A stretch of DNA of 64,000 nucleotides from UBA6115 sp012514225 (GCA_036756425.1 DAIOLC010000005.1:1-64000); one strand, 5' to 3'; shown: positions 24,653 through 34,438, counted from the first letter of the stretch. A program made the numbers and translations. The notes: generated from the sequence alone by a model not told the origin.

Positions 24653-25582
24653 ATGAGCATAGCAGTCAGAAAAGCGAAAAGAGCGCCCTGGAGAAAGCTG
24701 GATACGGTTCAATCCTACGCGATGATATCGCTGAGCGTCATTGGTTTGGCGCTGTTCGTCATCTATCCCCTGGGATGGACGCTGCGATGGTGCCTGTTCC
24801 GCTACAGCGGCATCCTGGCCCCGCGCTACGTGGGCTTTGACAATTTTATCCGGATTTTCAGCGAGGGCGGCGCGCGGTATTGGCAGGCTGTCGGCAATAC
24901 CTTCATTTTTGCGATCGGAAAGCTGATGGTGGAGATTCCCCTGGCGCTGCTGCTGGCAAAGCTGCTTTCCGGCGCCCTGAAAGGCAGAAGCCTGTTCCGG
25001 TCGGTGTTCTTCATGCCCTCAATGCTGTCCGTCGCGGTCATGGGCATCGTGTTCTTCTACTTGTTCGGCTCCTACAACGGCGTCGTCAACGAGTGGATTT
25101 CAGCGCTGGGCGGACAAAGAATCCAATGGTTCGGCGACGGCACCCTGTCAATGATCGTCCTGATGGTGACGTCCGTCTGGCAGAACTTCGGCATCAACAT
25201 GCTGTTCTTCATGACCGGACTGCAAAGCATCCCCCTTGAAATGAACGAGGCCGCCGCGATTGACGGGGCGAGCTCGTGGCAGCAGTTTTTCCATATCACG
25301 CTGCCCATGCTGGGCCCCGTCACCCAGATGGTGGTGCTCAACGCCCTCCTGGGTTCCCTCAAGGTCACGGACCTGGTGCTGGCGATGACCAACGGCGCGC
25401 CCAATGGGAAGACGGAAATGATGATGAGCTATACGTACAAGCAGTTCTTCTCCTCCATACAGTCGGGGACTGCGAACAACTACGGCTATGCCGCGGCGCT
25501 GACCATCATCACCGCGTGCATCCTGGGCGCCATCACCGTCATCTACCTTCGGGTCACCCGCAAGGGCAGCGAACTGTACTGA
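24653..25582 (+). CDS. ABC sugar-type permease (UgpA/LplB-like)
   Basis: Six-helix inner-membrane permease of 309 residues. The cytoplasmic EAA loop that contacts the ATPase reads EMNEAAAIDGASSWQQFFHITLP. A first hydrophobic segment near 25-45 follows a basic N-terminus. ATG 24653 follows GAGGGGACGTGAG. The second permease begins 11 bases after its stop. No ATP-binding subunit is encoded in this operon, as is common in Firmicutes that share an MsmK-type ATPase among sugar importers. Confidence 0.93.
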   Translation: MSIAVRKAKRAPWRKLDTVQSYAMISLSVIGLALFVIYPLGWTLRWCLFRYSGILAPRYVGFDNFIRIFSEGGARYWQAVGNTFIFAIGKLMVEIPLALLLAKLLSGALKGRSLFRSVFFMPSMLSVAVMGIVFFYLFGSYNGVVNEWISALGGQRIQWFGDGTLSMIVLMVTSVWQNFGINMLFFMTGLQSIPLEMNEAAAIDGASSWQQFFHITLPMLGPVTQMVVLNALLGSLKVTDLVLAMTNGAPNGKTEMMMSYTYKQFFSSIQSGTANNYGYAAALTIITACILGAITVIYLRVTRKGSELY

Positions 25583-25593
25583 GTAGGTGCTGA

Positions 25594-26481
25594 ATGAATC
25601 GAGTGGGAAACAGTAAAATCGGCCTCGTTGTGACCTATGCCTTCCTGATTCTGATGGTCATCGTGACGCTCATTCCCCTTTTATACACCGCGTCGGCGTC
25701 CTTCAAGCCCAACCAGGAAATCGTGAGCGGCGGCGCGCACCTGATTCCCAAGAACTTCACGCTGGCCAACTTCGTGACTGCCTGGACAATGGGCTCCTCC
25801 GGCGGCGCGGGCGTCGGCCGCAAGCCGGTGACCTTTGCCGATTACACGGTAAACTCCCTGATTCTGGCCAGCCTGACCACGCTGGGGACCATCACCTTCA
25901 CCTCGCTGAGCGCGTATTGCTTCCAGCGGGGGAATTTCCCCGGCAGAAAATTCCTCTACTTGGTTTTTCTGGCGACAATGTTTATCGCCGCGGGCTCCAT
26001 CACCATCTTCCCAATCGTGCAGTTCATGTCGAAATTCAAACTCAACAACCTGTACGGCGCGTCCATCGTGCAGATTTTCTCGACCTCTGCCGCCAACCTT
26101 TTTCTGACGATGGGATACCTGAAAACCATCAGCAGGGAGATTGACGAGGCGGCAAAGATCGACGGCTGCTCTTTCTTCCGGACCTATTACCGGATTATCC
26201 TGCCGCTGTCAAAGCCCATCCTGGCCACGGTGGCGCTCATCAGCTTCCGGTCCGCCTGGAACGATTACCTGCTCCCGATGGTGTTCACCCTGGGCAAAAC
26301 CTACCAGTACCCGCTGGTGGTCGGGGTGGTCGCGCTGAAGAACTTCGGCGGGGAGGGGGCGGCCCAGTACAATCTGCTGATGGCTGGGACGATGTTTTCC
26401 ATCGTGCCGATCATTGTCATCTACCTGTCCCTGAACCGCTTCTTTATCGCCGGCATGACCCAGGGCGCGCTGAAGGGATGA
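25594..26481 (+). CDS. ABC sugar-type permease (UgpE/LplC-like)
   Basis: Second permease half, 295 residues, six predicted helices. The EAA loop is REIDEAAKIDGCSFFRTYYRIILPLSKP-like (EIDEAAKIDGC then RIILPLSKPILATV). The N-terminal helix leads to the conserved ASFKPNQEIVSGGAHLIPKN stretch of this subfamily. ATG 25594 has only a weak GTAGGTGCTG site and is probably coupled to the gene upstream. Its stop overlaps the next start by 4 bases. Confidence 0.93.
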   Translation: MNRVGNSKIGLVVTYAFLILMVIVTLIPLLYTASASFKPNQEIVSGGAHLIPKNFTLANFVTAWTMGSSGGAGVGRKPVTFADYTVNSLILASLTTLGTITFTSLSAYCFQRGNFPGRKFLYLVFLATMFIAAGSITIFPIVQFMSKFKLNNLYGASIVQIFSTSAANLFLTMGYLKTISREIDEAAKIDGCSFFRTYYRIILPLSKPILATVALISFRSAWNDYLLPMVFTLGKTYQYPLVVGVVALKNFGGEGAAQYNLLMAGTMFSIVPIIVIYLSLNRFFIAGMTQGALKG

Positions 26482-27056
26482 GGGACGGACCGGCAGGCTG
26501 CGATACCTGGAAAGCCCGGGGGCGGGGTCCGCAATTGGGGCTGAATTTCCGATACGTCCCGGGGAAGCGGACGGTAAAGTCAGCCGTCGTTGTGATGCTG
26601 TGCATGCTGTACGGCTTTTTTTCGGGCAGAGCGGTGGTCGTCACGATTTCTGCCCTGGTCTGCCTGAGACCGACGGTGGACGAAAGCAAGCAGTTGCTGC
26701 TGACCCGCACCATCGCCACGCTGCTGGGGGGACTGATCGGGTACGGCATGCTTCACCTGGGGCGCGCGGTTCCCGGGTATGAGGCGTTCTGGTTTGTCCT
26801 CCTGGTCCCTTTGGCCGTATTGCTGAATATCTACATCTGCAATGTGCTGGGCGTCCGGGACGCGATTGTCCTCTCCTGCGCCGTTCTGGTCATCCTCTCC
26901 ACAGACTTCGAAGTGCCCGTCGGGCGGATGCTGTCCGTGTTCCTGGAGCGTGTGCTGGATACCCTGGTGGGCGCGGTCATCGCCACCGGGGTCAACCATT
27001 GGCTTTGGAACCCCGGCCGGGCGGACGCGCGGCGGACGAGGCATGGAAAACGATAA
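26478..27056 (+). CDS. Aromatic acid exporter (ArAE/DUF939-like) membrane protein
   Basis: A 192-residue protein with about five hydrophobic segments and the ArAE/FUSC-like start: KSAVVVMLCMLYGFFSGRAVV, TISALVCLRPTVDES and TRTIATLLGGLIGYGML. The end is ERVLDTLVGAVIATGVNHWLW. The soluble C-terminal domain of longer family members is missing. Its ATG overlaps the permease stop (ATGA), so it belongs to the transporter operon. Relatives export aromatic acids or are of unknown function; its presence with an importer suggests release of a by-product, which is inference. Confidence 0.8.
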   Translation: MRDGPAGCDTWKARGRGPQLGLNFRYVPGKRTVKSAVVVMLCMLYGFFSGRAVVVTISALVCLRPTVDESKQLLLTRTIATLLGGLIGYGMLHLGRAVPGYEAFWFVLLVPLAVLLNIYICNVLGVRDAIVLSCAVLVILSTDFEVPVGRMLSVFLERVLDTLVGAVIATGVNHWLWNPGRADARRTRHGKR

Positions 27057-27122
27057 TCCGGGTCTCCATGGAAGAATGTGTACCAAATACCTGCACGGCA
27101 GGCATATGAAGGAGATTGCCTC

Positions 27123-28595
27123 ATGAAAGCAAAAAAATGCAGCATTGGCTGGGCCAGCATCGACATCACGCCGGACCGCCCCGTTTTTGTCGCGGGACAA
27201 ATGTATCCGCGGATTTCCACCGTGGTGCTGGAACCGCTGACAGCCACGGCGGTCGTCTTCGAGCAGGAGGGCGAGCAGTTCACGCTGCTGTCCGCGGATG
27301 TGGTCAATTTCAACGTCGATGTTATCCGGCGCGTGCGGGACAAGCTGGCGGGCGTCCAGGGGCTGGATCCCATGCGGGTGGCGTTCTGCGCCACCCACAC
27401 GCACAACTCCATGCGCTGCGCGCAGGACCCCCACCTGGTCAACAGCCGGCGCTTTTTGGGAGAGGACAGGGGGATTCCCTGGAATCCGCCCGAGAACATT
27501 CTGTATGGGGACGAGGAAGCCGAGTTTGTCGCGGCGCGCCTGGCCGTGGCAATCGAAGAGGCCTGGGTGTCCAGGCGGCCCGGCGGCATCGCCTTCGCGG
27601 ACGATTACGCGGCCGTGGGGTTTAACCGCCGGCCCATTTTCCGCGGCGAGGACGGGGGGGAACGAAGCCGGATGCACGGGGTGTGCAGCCAGCCCAATTT
27701 TCTCCGCTTCGAAGCGGCCAGCGACCACCTGGTCGCCATGTTCTACACGTTTGACGATTCCGGCGCGCTCACGGGGGTGGGCGTGAACGTGAACTGCCCT
27801 TCCCAGGTGTTCGAGCTGCATACCTTCCTCACCTCCGATTTCTGGGCGGACGCGCGCGCCTGCATCCGGGAGCGGCTGGGGAACATCCGGATTCTGCCCA
27901 TGTGCGGCGCGGCGGGGGACCAGGACCCTTCGGACCTGATGCGGCTGGGCAAGTACAACGAGGAGGCGTTCCAGCGCTGGGGCGGACAGACCGGCGAGGT
28001 GCTGCGGAACTTTGACATGTCCCGGGAGTGCCGGAAAATCGGCGAACGCATCAGCGAGGCGGTATGCAGGGGCTATGGCTTCGCGCGCAACCATGTGCTG
28101 CGGCAGCTGGATTTCCGGGTGGAGCGCCTGGACCTCAGCCTGCCCATCCGCAAGGTTACCCCGGAGGACGTTCGGGAAGCACAGAAGCTGATGGATCAGG
28201 CAAGCGAGGCATTTCCCGCCGGGCGCCCCATCACCATGGAACAGTACCTGCAAATCTACGAGCCCATGGGCGTTCTCCTGCGCTGGGAGCGGCAGAACCA
28301 GAACCCGGACTTCGAATTCGAGGTTTTCGTCGCACGGCTGGCCAACGCGGTCTTCGCGACCAATCCCTTCGAGCTGTTCAGCGAATACGGGATCAGAATC
28401 CGCGCGCGAAGCGCAGCGGACTATACCTTCATTGTCCAGCTGTGCAACGGCGCCGGGGGATATCTGCCCACGACGGCCGCTTTGTCCGGCGGCAGCTATT
28501 CCTCAAAGCCCGCCACGACCACCCTGGGGCCGGACGGCGGGGACAGGCTGGTGGAGGAAACGCTGGGCGCGATCGGGAAAATGTATCAACCGTGA
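27123..28595 (+). CDS. Neutral-ceramidase-fold protein, copy 1
   Basis: A 490-residue protein that begins IGWASIDITPDRPVFVAGQM, the hallmark of the neutral/alkaline ceramidase N-terminal domain. THTHNS (91-96) matches the HTHSGPG metal site and ELHTFL offers a second His. At the place of the ceramidase nucleophile (GDVSPN or GNLSPN) it has GDQDPS (265-270), so the Ser is Asp. No signal peptide is present, so it is probably cytoplasmic. ATG 27123 follows GAAGGAGATTGCCTC. Copy 2 follows after 40 bases. I read it as a metal-dependent hydrolase of unknown substrate, not a true ceramidase. Confidence 0.78.
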   Translation: MKAKKCSIGWASIDITPDRPVFVAGQMYPRISTVVLEPLTATAVVFEQEGEQFTLLSADVVNFNVDVIRRVRDKLAGVQGLDPMRVAFCATHTHNSMRCAQDPHLVNSRRFLGEDRGIPWNPPENILYGDEEAEFVAARLAVAIEEAWVSRRPGGIAFADDYAAVGFNRRPIFRGEDGGERSRMHGVCSQPNFLRFEAASDHLVAMFYTFDDSGALTGVGVNVNCPSQVFELHTFLTSDFWADARACIRERLGNIRILPMCGAAGDQDPSDLMRLGKYNEEAFQRWGGQTGEVLRNFDMSRECRKIGERISEAVCRGYGFARNHVLRQLDFRVERLDLSLPIRKVTPEDVREAQKLMDQASEAFPAGRPITMEQYLQIYEPMGVLLRWERQNQNPDFEFEVFVARLANAVFATNPFELFSEYGIRIRARSAADYTFIVQLCNGAGGYLPTTAALSGGSYSSKPATTTLGPDGGDRLVEETLGAIGKMYQP

Positions 28596-28635
28596 GAGGC
28601 GGGTTTGAACTTATATGCAGGAGGAAAAAGAAAGA

Positions 28636-30108
28636 ATGGACGGGAACGGGCAAATCCTGATTGGCTGGGGGAGCTGCAGCATTACGCCGGAGCGCCCAGT
28701 GTTTTTGGCGGGGCAGATGTATTACCGCATTTCCAGGTACGTACACGACCCCATCACCGCCACCGCCCTGGTGCTGGACAATGGGAACGCGCACACGATT
28801 CTCCTGTCCTGCGATATGGTGGGCGTGTCGGACGCCTTGTGCGGGAGAATCCGGGCGGAACTGGACGGCTTTGAGGGAATCGACGCGTCCAACCTGTCTG
28901 TTTCCGTAACGCATACGCACAATTCCTGCCTGTTCTCGCCGGATTTCGTCCGCAGCGGGTTTGAGGCTTACTTCGGCCGTGGCATCAGCCAGAAGATGGA
29001 CGTCCCGGGCGATGTCCTCGAAGGCGACGAGGCGGTGGAATTCTATTTGTCGCGCGTCATACCCATGGTCAGGGACGCATGGAGAAACAGAAAGCCAGGA
29101 TTCGTCTCCTCCGCCGCGGAATACGCGCCGGTGGGGTTCAACCGCAGGCCGGTCTTTTCGCTGGGCGGCGGCGCGGAAGAATCCAGGATGTACGGCGACT
29201 GTTCACAGCCGAATTTCCTGCGTTTTGAGGGAACCAGCGACCACACCGTCGACATGGTCTATACCTTTGACTCCGGCCGCAATCTGACGGGGGTCCTGGT
29301 CAACGTGCCCTGCCCCTCCCAGGTGTTTGAACTGCACTACTTTATCTCGGCGGACTACTGGCATTACGCGCGAGGCAGCATCCGTCACAGCGTCGGTGAA
29401 AACGTGTATGTGCTCCCCCTGTGCGGGGCTTCGGGGGATCAGAATCCCCTGGACCTGGTCCGGCTGAGCAAGATGAACTCCGCGGCGCTGAAGGATTGGA
29501 ACGCGCAGGCGGGCGAAGCCCACCGCAACCTGGACATGACGCAGGAGGCGGCGGACATCGGCGAGCGGATTGCCTTCGCCGTAGCCAGAGGTTTGCGGAA
29601 GTCGCGCTCCAACATGCAGTCCCGGCCGGTTTTCTCTCACAAAAGCCTCATGATGGAGTTGCCGCTGCGGCAGGTGAGCGAGGCGGAGTACAGGGCGAGC
29701 AAACAGACGCTGGATGCGCACGCCGCCCGCTTCTCCCCGGAGAACCGCATGACCAGCGCCGACCAGGTCGCAATGTTCAACGACATCGGCGTCGTCAACA
29801 GGTGGAACCTGCAGAATCAGACCCAGGCCTACCGTTTCCAGGTCAACCTGACCCGGCTGGGGGAAACGGCGCTGATTACCAACCCTTTCGAGATGTTCTG
29901 CGAATACGGCCTGCGCATCCGGGCGAGGGCGAAGCCCCGGCAAATCATCAACGCGCAGCTGACAAACGGAACCGGGGGTTACCTGCCGACCACAGCGGCT
30001 GTCAGGGGCGGGAGCTATTCGGCCAAGCCGGCCTCCACCAAGGTGGGGCCGGAGGGGGGAGACTTGCTCGTGGAGGCCTATATCCGGGAGATTGACAGCT
30101 TCTGGTAA
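28636..30108 (+). CDS. Neutral-ceramidase-fold protein, copy 2
   Basis: Paralogue of the previous gene along the whole length, also exactly 490 residues if ATG 28636 is used; AGGAGG lies 11 bases upstream, and the earlier ATG 28615 has no site. Shared landmarks are IGWGSCSITPERPVFLAGQM, THTHNS (92-97), QPNFLRFEG-like SQPNFLRFEGTSDH, ELHYFI and a C-terminal NGTGGYLPTTAAVRGGSYS. The nucleophile motif reads GDQNPL (267-272), Asn instead of Ser. No signal peptide. It ends the operon before a terminator. The two copies may form a heteromer or act on related substrates. Confidence 0.78.
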   Translation: MDGNGQILIGWGSCSITPERPVFLAGQMYYRISRYVHDPITATALVLDNGNAHTILLSCDMVGVSDALCGRIRAELDGFEGIDASNLSVSVTHTHNSCLFSPDFVRSGFEAYFGRGISQKMDVPGDVLEGDEAVEFYLSRVIPMVRDAWRNRKPGFVSSAAEYAPVGFNRRPVFSLGGGAEESRMYGDCSQPNFLRFEGTSDHTVDMVYTFDSGRNLTGVLVNVPCPSQVFELHYFISADYWHYARGSIRHSVGENVYVLPLCGASGDQNPLDLVRLSKMNSAALKDWNAQAGEAHRNLDMTQEAADIGERIAFAVARGLRKSRSNMQSRPVFSHKSLMMELPLRQVSEAEYRASKQTLDAHAARFSPENRMTSADQVAMFNDIGVVNRWNLQNQTQAYRFQVNLTRLGETALITNPFEMFCEYGLRIRARAKPRQIINAQLTNGTGGYLPTTAAVRGGSYSAKPASTKVGPEGGDLLVEAYIREIDSFW

Positions 30109-30144
30109 AACGCTGCGGGACCTCCGCGCCGGCGAAACGGAATG

Positions 30145-30167
30145 GCCTGGGTATAACCCGGGCTTTT
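30145..30167 (+). terminator. Terminator of the ABC/ceramidase-fold operon
   Basis: GCCTGGGT/ACCCGGGC stem with one G-U pair, ATA loop and four Ts. Confidence 0.75.
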
Positions 30168-30234
30168 CCATGTGGGCCTTTCTGGTCGATGGATAGGCCC
30201 CCGGCGCTATTCTGGTACAAGAAATGCCTGCAAG

Positions 30235-30266
30235 CACATGCGACGGCTTAAAATCCGTCGCATGTG
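30235..30266. promoter_or_regulatory. 12-bp inverted repeat upstream of the ECF sigma gene
   Basis: Perfect CACATGCGACGG/CCGTCGCATGTG with an 8-base AT-rich centre and no U-run, 47 bases before the sigma start. It could be an operator or a leader hairpin. Confidence 0.6.
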
Positions 30267-30313
30267 AACCGAACCCGCCTGCCCGGCGACTACACAGGTG
30301 AAAGGAGGCGGAT

Positions 30314-30823
30314 ATGCCGGAAACGGACCTGGCCCGCGCCCGTGAGTGCGACCCCGCCGCCTTCGAGCGCCTGGTCACCCCGCTGCTTCCCGGCCTGTTC
30401 GGTTTTCTCCGCAGGCGCCTGGGGCAGGGGGCGGAAGACGCCTACCAGGAGACGTTGCTGGCCGCCTGGCGCGCCGTCGGGGGTTTCGCCGGGCACTCTT
30501 CGGTGAAGACCTGGCTGTACGCCATCGCCGGCTATAAGTGCGCGGACGCGCTGCGAAAAAGGGGCCGGGAGCCCAAGACGGTGGAAGCGGGTGACGCGCT
30601 GGCGGCGGAGCCCTTCGAGGAGGGCAGCCTGGAGCGCATGGACCTGAAGGCCGCGGTTTCAACGCTCAAGCCGGAGGACAGGAGCCTGATTTTCCTGGTC
30701 TATTCGCAGGGCTTCGGCCTCAGGGAGGCGGCGGAGACCCTGGGCATCTCGGAGGGAACGGCCAAAAGCAGGCTGCACGCCCTGAGGAAACGGCTGCGAA
30801 CCAGCCTGGGAGGGAAGGGATGA
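30314..30823 (+). CDS. ECF-family RNA polymerase sigma factor
   Basis: A 169-residue sigma-70 family regulator with only regions 2 and 4. Region 2 is DPAAFERLVTPLLPGLFGFLRRR, then EDAYQETLLAAWRAVGGFAG and VKTWLYAIAGYKCADALRKR. Region 4 is LKPEDRSLIFLVYSQGFGLREAAETLGISEGTAKSRLHALRKRL. ATG 30314 follows AAAGGAGGCGGAT. Its stop overlaps the next small gene by 4 bases, the usual spot for an anti-sigma factor. The target promoters are unknown. Confidence 0.94.
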   Translation: MPETDLARARECDPAAFERLVTPLLPGLFGFLRRRLGQGAEDAYQETLLAAWRAVGGFAGHSSVKTWLYAIAGYKCADALRKRGREPKTVEAGDALAAEPFEEGSLERMDLKAAVSTLKPEDRSLIFLVYSQGFGLREAAETLGISEGTAKSRLHALRKRLRTSLGGKG

Positions 30824-31131
30824 ACCTTGAGCAACTGGCTGAGCTGCTGCCCCGGTATATCGCCGGCGGGCTGCCGGAGGAAGGGATGCTGGCCGTGAGC
30901 CGCGCGCTGGCGGACACGCCGGGCGCGCTTGCGGAATTGAAGTTTGCCCTGGCGATGCGGGAGGCGGAACAGGCCGGCGAGGAAACCCCGCCGCCCTTCC
31001 CGCAGGCGGTCTATCAACCATCAGGCGCGCCCGGCTTTCTCCCCCAAACCCTGTCGGACGGGCTGGACCTGCTGCGCGGCGCATTGGGCGTGACGGCGTC
31101 CGCCGTACGCATGACCTTCAGATTCTTTTAG
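30820..31131 (+). CDS. Small protein coupled to the ECF sigma gene, possible atypical anti-sigma
   Basis: A 103-residue protein whose ATG overlaps the sigma stop (ATGA). The N-terminal half (LEQLAELLPRYIAGGLPEEG, VSRALADTPGALAELKFALAM) is helical, as in the sigma-binding part of anti-sigma proteins. However, it lacks the HxxxCxxC zinc motif and has no clear membrane span; the C-terminus (GLDLLRGALGVTASAVRMTFRFF) is at most amphipathic. The role is inferred from position only. Confidence 0.7.
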   Translation: MNLEQLAELLPRYIAGGLPEEGMLAVSRALADTPGALAELKFALAMREAEQAGEETPPPFPQAVYQPSGAPGFLPQTLSDGLDLLRGALGVTASAVRMTFRFF

Positions 31132-31148
31132 CGAGCAAGGAGGAAAAC

Positions 31149-31490
31149 ATGGACGATCTGGGAGAGAAAATAAAAAGCGACGCGGCGGAGAGCGCGGAGG
31201 CGGTCAGCAGCATGCTGGAGGCCGTGGGCAACAAGGTGCCCGGGCTCATCAAGGACGTGATGGGCAGCCTGTATTCCCGGGAGGTGGGAAGCAGCATGGG
31301 GCAGGCGGTCGGCGCCTATTACAAGGAGCTGATTTCCGCGGGCATCCCCGAGGCGGCGGCGGTGGCGATGGCGACGAGCTACTCCTTCTCCCTCAAGGAC
31401 CTGAACACCCAGGAATTTGGCCAGAATCGCAGGGGGCAAGGGGGCAGGGGCTTCACCGCCCGCCACGGCGCGGACGACGGGGAAGCGTAA
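31149..31490 (+). CDS. Hypothetical protein in the ECF sigma operon
   Basis: A 113-residue protein with an ATG after GCAAGGAGGAAAAC. It is mostly helical: AESAEAVSSMLEAVGNKVPGL, then SMGQAVGAYYKELISAGIPEAAAVAMATSYS, and a Gly/Arg-rich charged tail. No Cys, no signal peptide, no strong membrane helix. It follows the putative anti-sigma gene by 17 bases and is probably in the same transcript. I do not recognise the family. Confidence 0.7.
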   Translation: MDDLGEKIKSDAAESAEAVSSMLEAVGNKVPGLIKDVMGSLYSREVGSSMGQAVGAYYKELISAGIPEAAAVAMATSYSFSLKDLNTQEFGQNRRGQGGRGFTARHGADDGEA

Positions 31491-31499
31491 ACCCCGCGC

Positions 31500-31820
31500 A
31501 TGGGAGCCCGCTTCAGGAAGCCTGCGGCCGTCCTGCGCGCCGTCGGCCAGGCGCTGCGCCTGCTGGTGAAGCTGCCCGGCCTGCTGGTTCTCGCCGCCGC
31601 GCGGTACAAGGCCTTCCGGAACGCCTTTGTCCGTGCCGCCGAAGAGGCGGGTATGCCCGCGCCGCTGGCCCGTGAACTGGCGCGCGCGATGCGGCCGGGC
31701 AGGATGTGGAGGGACTGGCAAGGCGGAGGAGGGGAAGGCGTGGGGACGGGGGAGCGCGGGGACTTCGCCCCCGGGCCCCCGCCCGGGGATTTCATCCCCG
31801 GACCCCATATTTCAGAATAG
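31500..31820 (+). CDS. Hypothetical small protein with a repeat-derived tail
   Basis: A 106-residue frame starting 9 bases after the previous gene. Residues 10-65 look protein-like: AVLRAVGQALRLLVKLPGLLVLAAARYK, then RNAFVRAAEEAGMPAPLARELARAM, which echoes the GIPEAAAVAMA helix of its neighbour. From about residue 85 the sequence (FAPGPPPGDFIPGPHISE) is encoded by a REP-like two-hairpin element, so the original C-terminus may have been shorter. No good ribosome site; coupling to the upstream gene is possible. Whether it is expressed is uncertain. Confidence 0.5.
   Translation: MGARFRKPAAVLRAVGQALRLLVKLPGLLVLAAARYKAFRNAFVRAAEEAGMPAPLARELARAMRPGRMWRDWQGGGGEGVGTGERGDFAPGPPPGDFIPGPHISE
31754..31810. 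repeat. REP-like two-hairpin element, copy A
   Basis: On the minus strand ATGGGGTCCGGGGATGAAA, then a CCCCGG arm, then a second hairpin GGGGGC-GAAG-CCCC. Copy B at 38.5 kb has the same order of parts on the plus strand. It overlaps the 3' end of the preceding frame. Confidence 0.55.
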
Positions 31821-31883
31821 GATGAGGTTGAGTTGTCATGTCGGGCCAACGGGCGAAACCAAGTGACACCATAAGGGGAATGG

Positions 31884-31914
31884 AAAAGTTCAGGGGGTGG
31901 TTCCCTGAACTTTT
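31884..31914. terminator. Bidirectional terminator between convergent genes
   Basis: Perfect 12-bp stem AAAAGTTCAGGG/CCCTGAACTTTT with a 7-base loop; A and T tracts serve both strands. Ends the ECF sigma operon and backs up the thioesterase terminator. Confidence 0.9.
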
Positions 31915-31928
31915 GTTATAAAACGGCG

Positions 31929-31947
31929 TTCCCCAAAGACGGGGGAA
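31929..31947 (-). terminator. Terminator of the thioesterase gene
   Basis: TTCCCC/GGGGAA stem, minus tail CGCCGTTTTATAAC; 16 bases past the stop. Confidence 0.5.
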
Positions 31948-31962
31948 AAGGACGAATCCTTC

Positions 31963-32718
31963 CTATTCCCCGGGCTGGATTTCCCGGTCGTACAGCGTGC
32001 CGGACAGCCGCAGGGCCACCTCGCCCAGCGCGTCGCAGCGCAGGCTGAAGGCGCGCTCCCTGAGGCCGAAGGACAGCTCCACCGGGTTGCCCGGCAGCAG
32101 CTCGCGGTGGTAGGACACCCTCAGGGTGTGTACGGGGGTTTTGTCAATCGGCGCTTCCTCGCCCAGGAAGCACAGCGCCCAGTCGGCGGCGCGGGTGTTG
32201 TTGACGTGGCCGTTCTGGTCAAAATCGGTGAACAGCGGCTTCCAGGTCACGTCGCGCCGCAGCCCGCCTGAAACCTCCTCCGCCGCCCCGGGGTTGTGCA
32301 GCGGCACGGTCAGGCCGCTGGTGTCCGGCATGAGCGCCGTCACGGGCGGGCACTCCGGCAGCATCTGGCGGGTGTTGACGTCGGCCAGCACCCAGAAGCT
32401 GCTGCCCCGGGCCAGCGGGCGGCCCCGCCCGTCCTCGATCAGGTAGTACCGGGGGAAGATGCCCCGCCGCGGGCGCCCGGGAAAGGACTTGCCCACGACC
32501 GTCTGCGCGATTTCCGGGTAGCGGTCGATGACCATCTCGTGCCGGGTCAGAATCCACACCGCGTTGAACTGCAGGGTGTCCTTCCGCCCGCAGCCCAGCA
32601 GGATGGAATGCTCCCCCGCCAGCTCCTGCATGAGCACCATGACGCTGTTCATCCGCCAGAAGCCGTGCCGGTCGCAGTCGGACGACAGGATTTTGTACGT
32701 TGATTCGATTTGCCGCAT
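31963..32718 (-). CDS. Acyl-ACP thioesterase (FatA/FatB-like)
   Basis: Double hot-dog hydrolase of 251 residues that releases fatty acids from acyl carrier protein. The N-terminal half has WRMNSVMVLMQELAGEHS and VWILTRHEMVIDRYPE, and then GRGRPLARGSSFWVLADVNTRQ. The C-terminal half has the catalytic-region motif FTDFDQNGHVNNTRAADW (Asp, Asn, His). ATG 32718 follows GCGGAGAACGGC; an upstream in-frame extension crosses the rny terminator and is unlikely. Stands alone, with no fatty-acid synthesis genes nearby. Confidence 0.92.
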   Translation of the reverse strand: MRQIESTYKILSSDCDRHGFWRMNSVMVLMQELAGEHSILLGCGRKDTLQFNAVWILTRHEMVIDRYPEIAQTVVGKSFPGRPRRGIFPRYYLIEDGRGRPLARGSSFWVLADVNTRQMLPECPPVTALMPDTSGLTVPLHNPGAAEEVSGGLRRDVTWKPLFTDFDQNGHVNNTRAADWALCFLGEEAPIDKTPVHTLRVSYHRELLPGNPVELSFGLRERAFSLRCDALGEVALRLSGTLYDREIQPGE

Positions 32719-32756
32719 GCCGTTCTCCGCTTCGTTCTTCCGGGCGCCAGGGGAAA

Positions 32757-32784
32757 GGCCCCCCGCCATTATAGGCGGGGGGCC
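32757..32784 (-). terminator. Terminator of rny
   Basis: 11-bp perfect stem GGCCCCCCGCC/GGCGGGGGGCC with a 6-base AT loop; minus tail TTTCCCC. Confidence 0.75.
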
Positions 32785-32805
32785 TCAGGATTATCAAGGA
32801 AGTGC

Positions 32806-34347
<1,542 letters not shown>

Positions 34348-34403
34348 GGTTTCCTCCTTCTTCCGTACTCTCATACTCAAATTATTCATGTGTCCGGACG
34401 AAC

Positions 34404-34438
34404 AAAAGGCCGCGGGGAAATCCCCGTACGGCCTTTTT
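34404..34438 (-). terminator. Intrinsic terminator in the rny leader
   Basis: Stem of about 15 bp, AAAAAGGCCG-TA-CGGGG / CCCCG-CGGCCTTTT on the minus strand, with ATTT loop and T-run, only 57 bases before the rny ATG. No gene lies upstream on this strand before the promoter, so it would end a short RNA or act as an attenuator. Confidence 0.75.
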
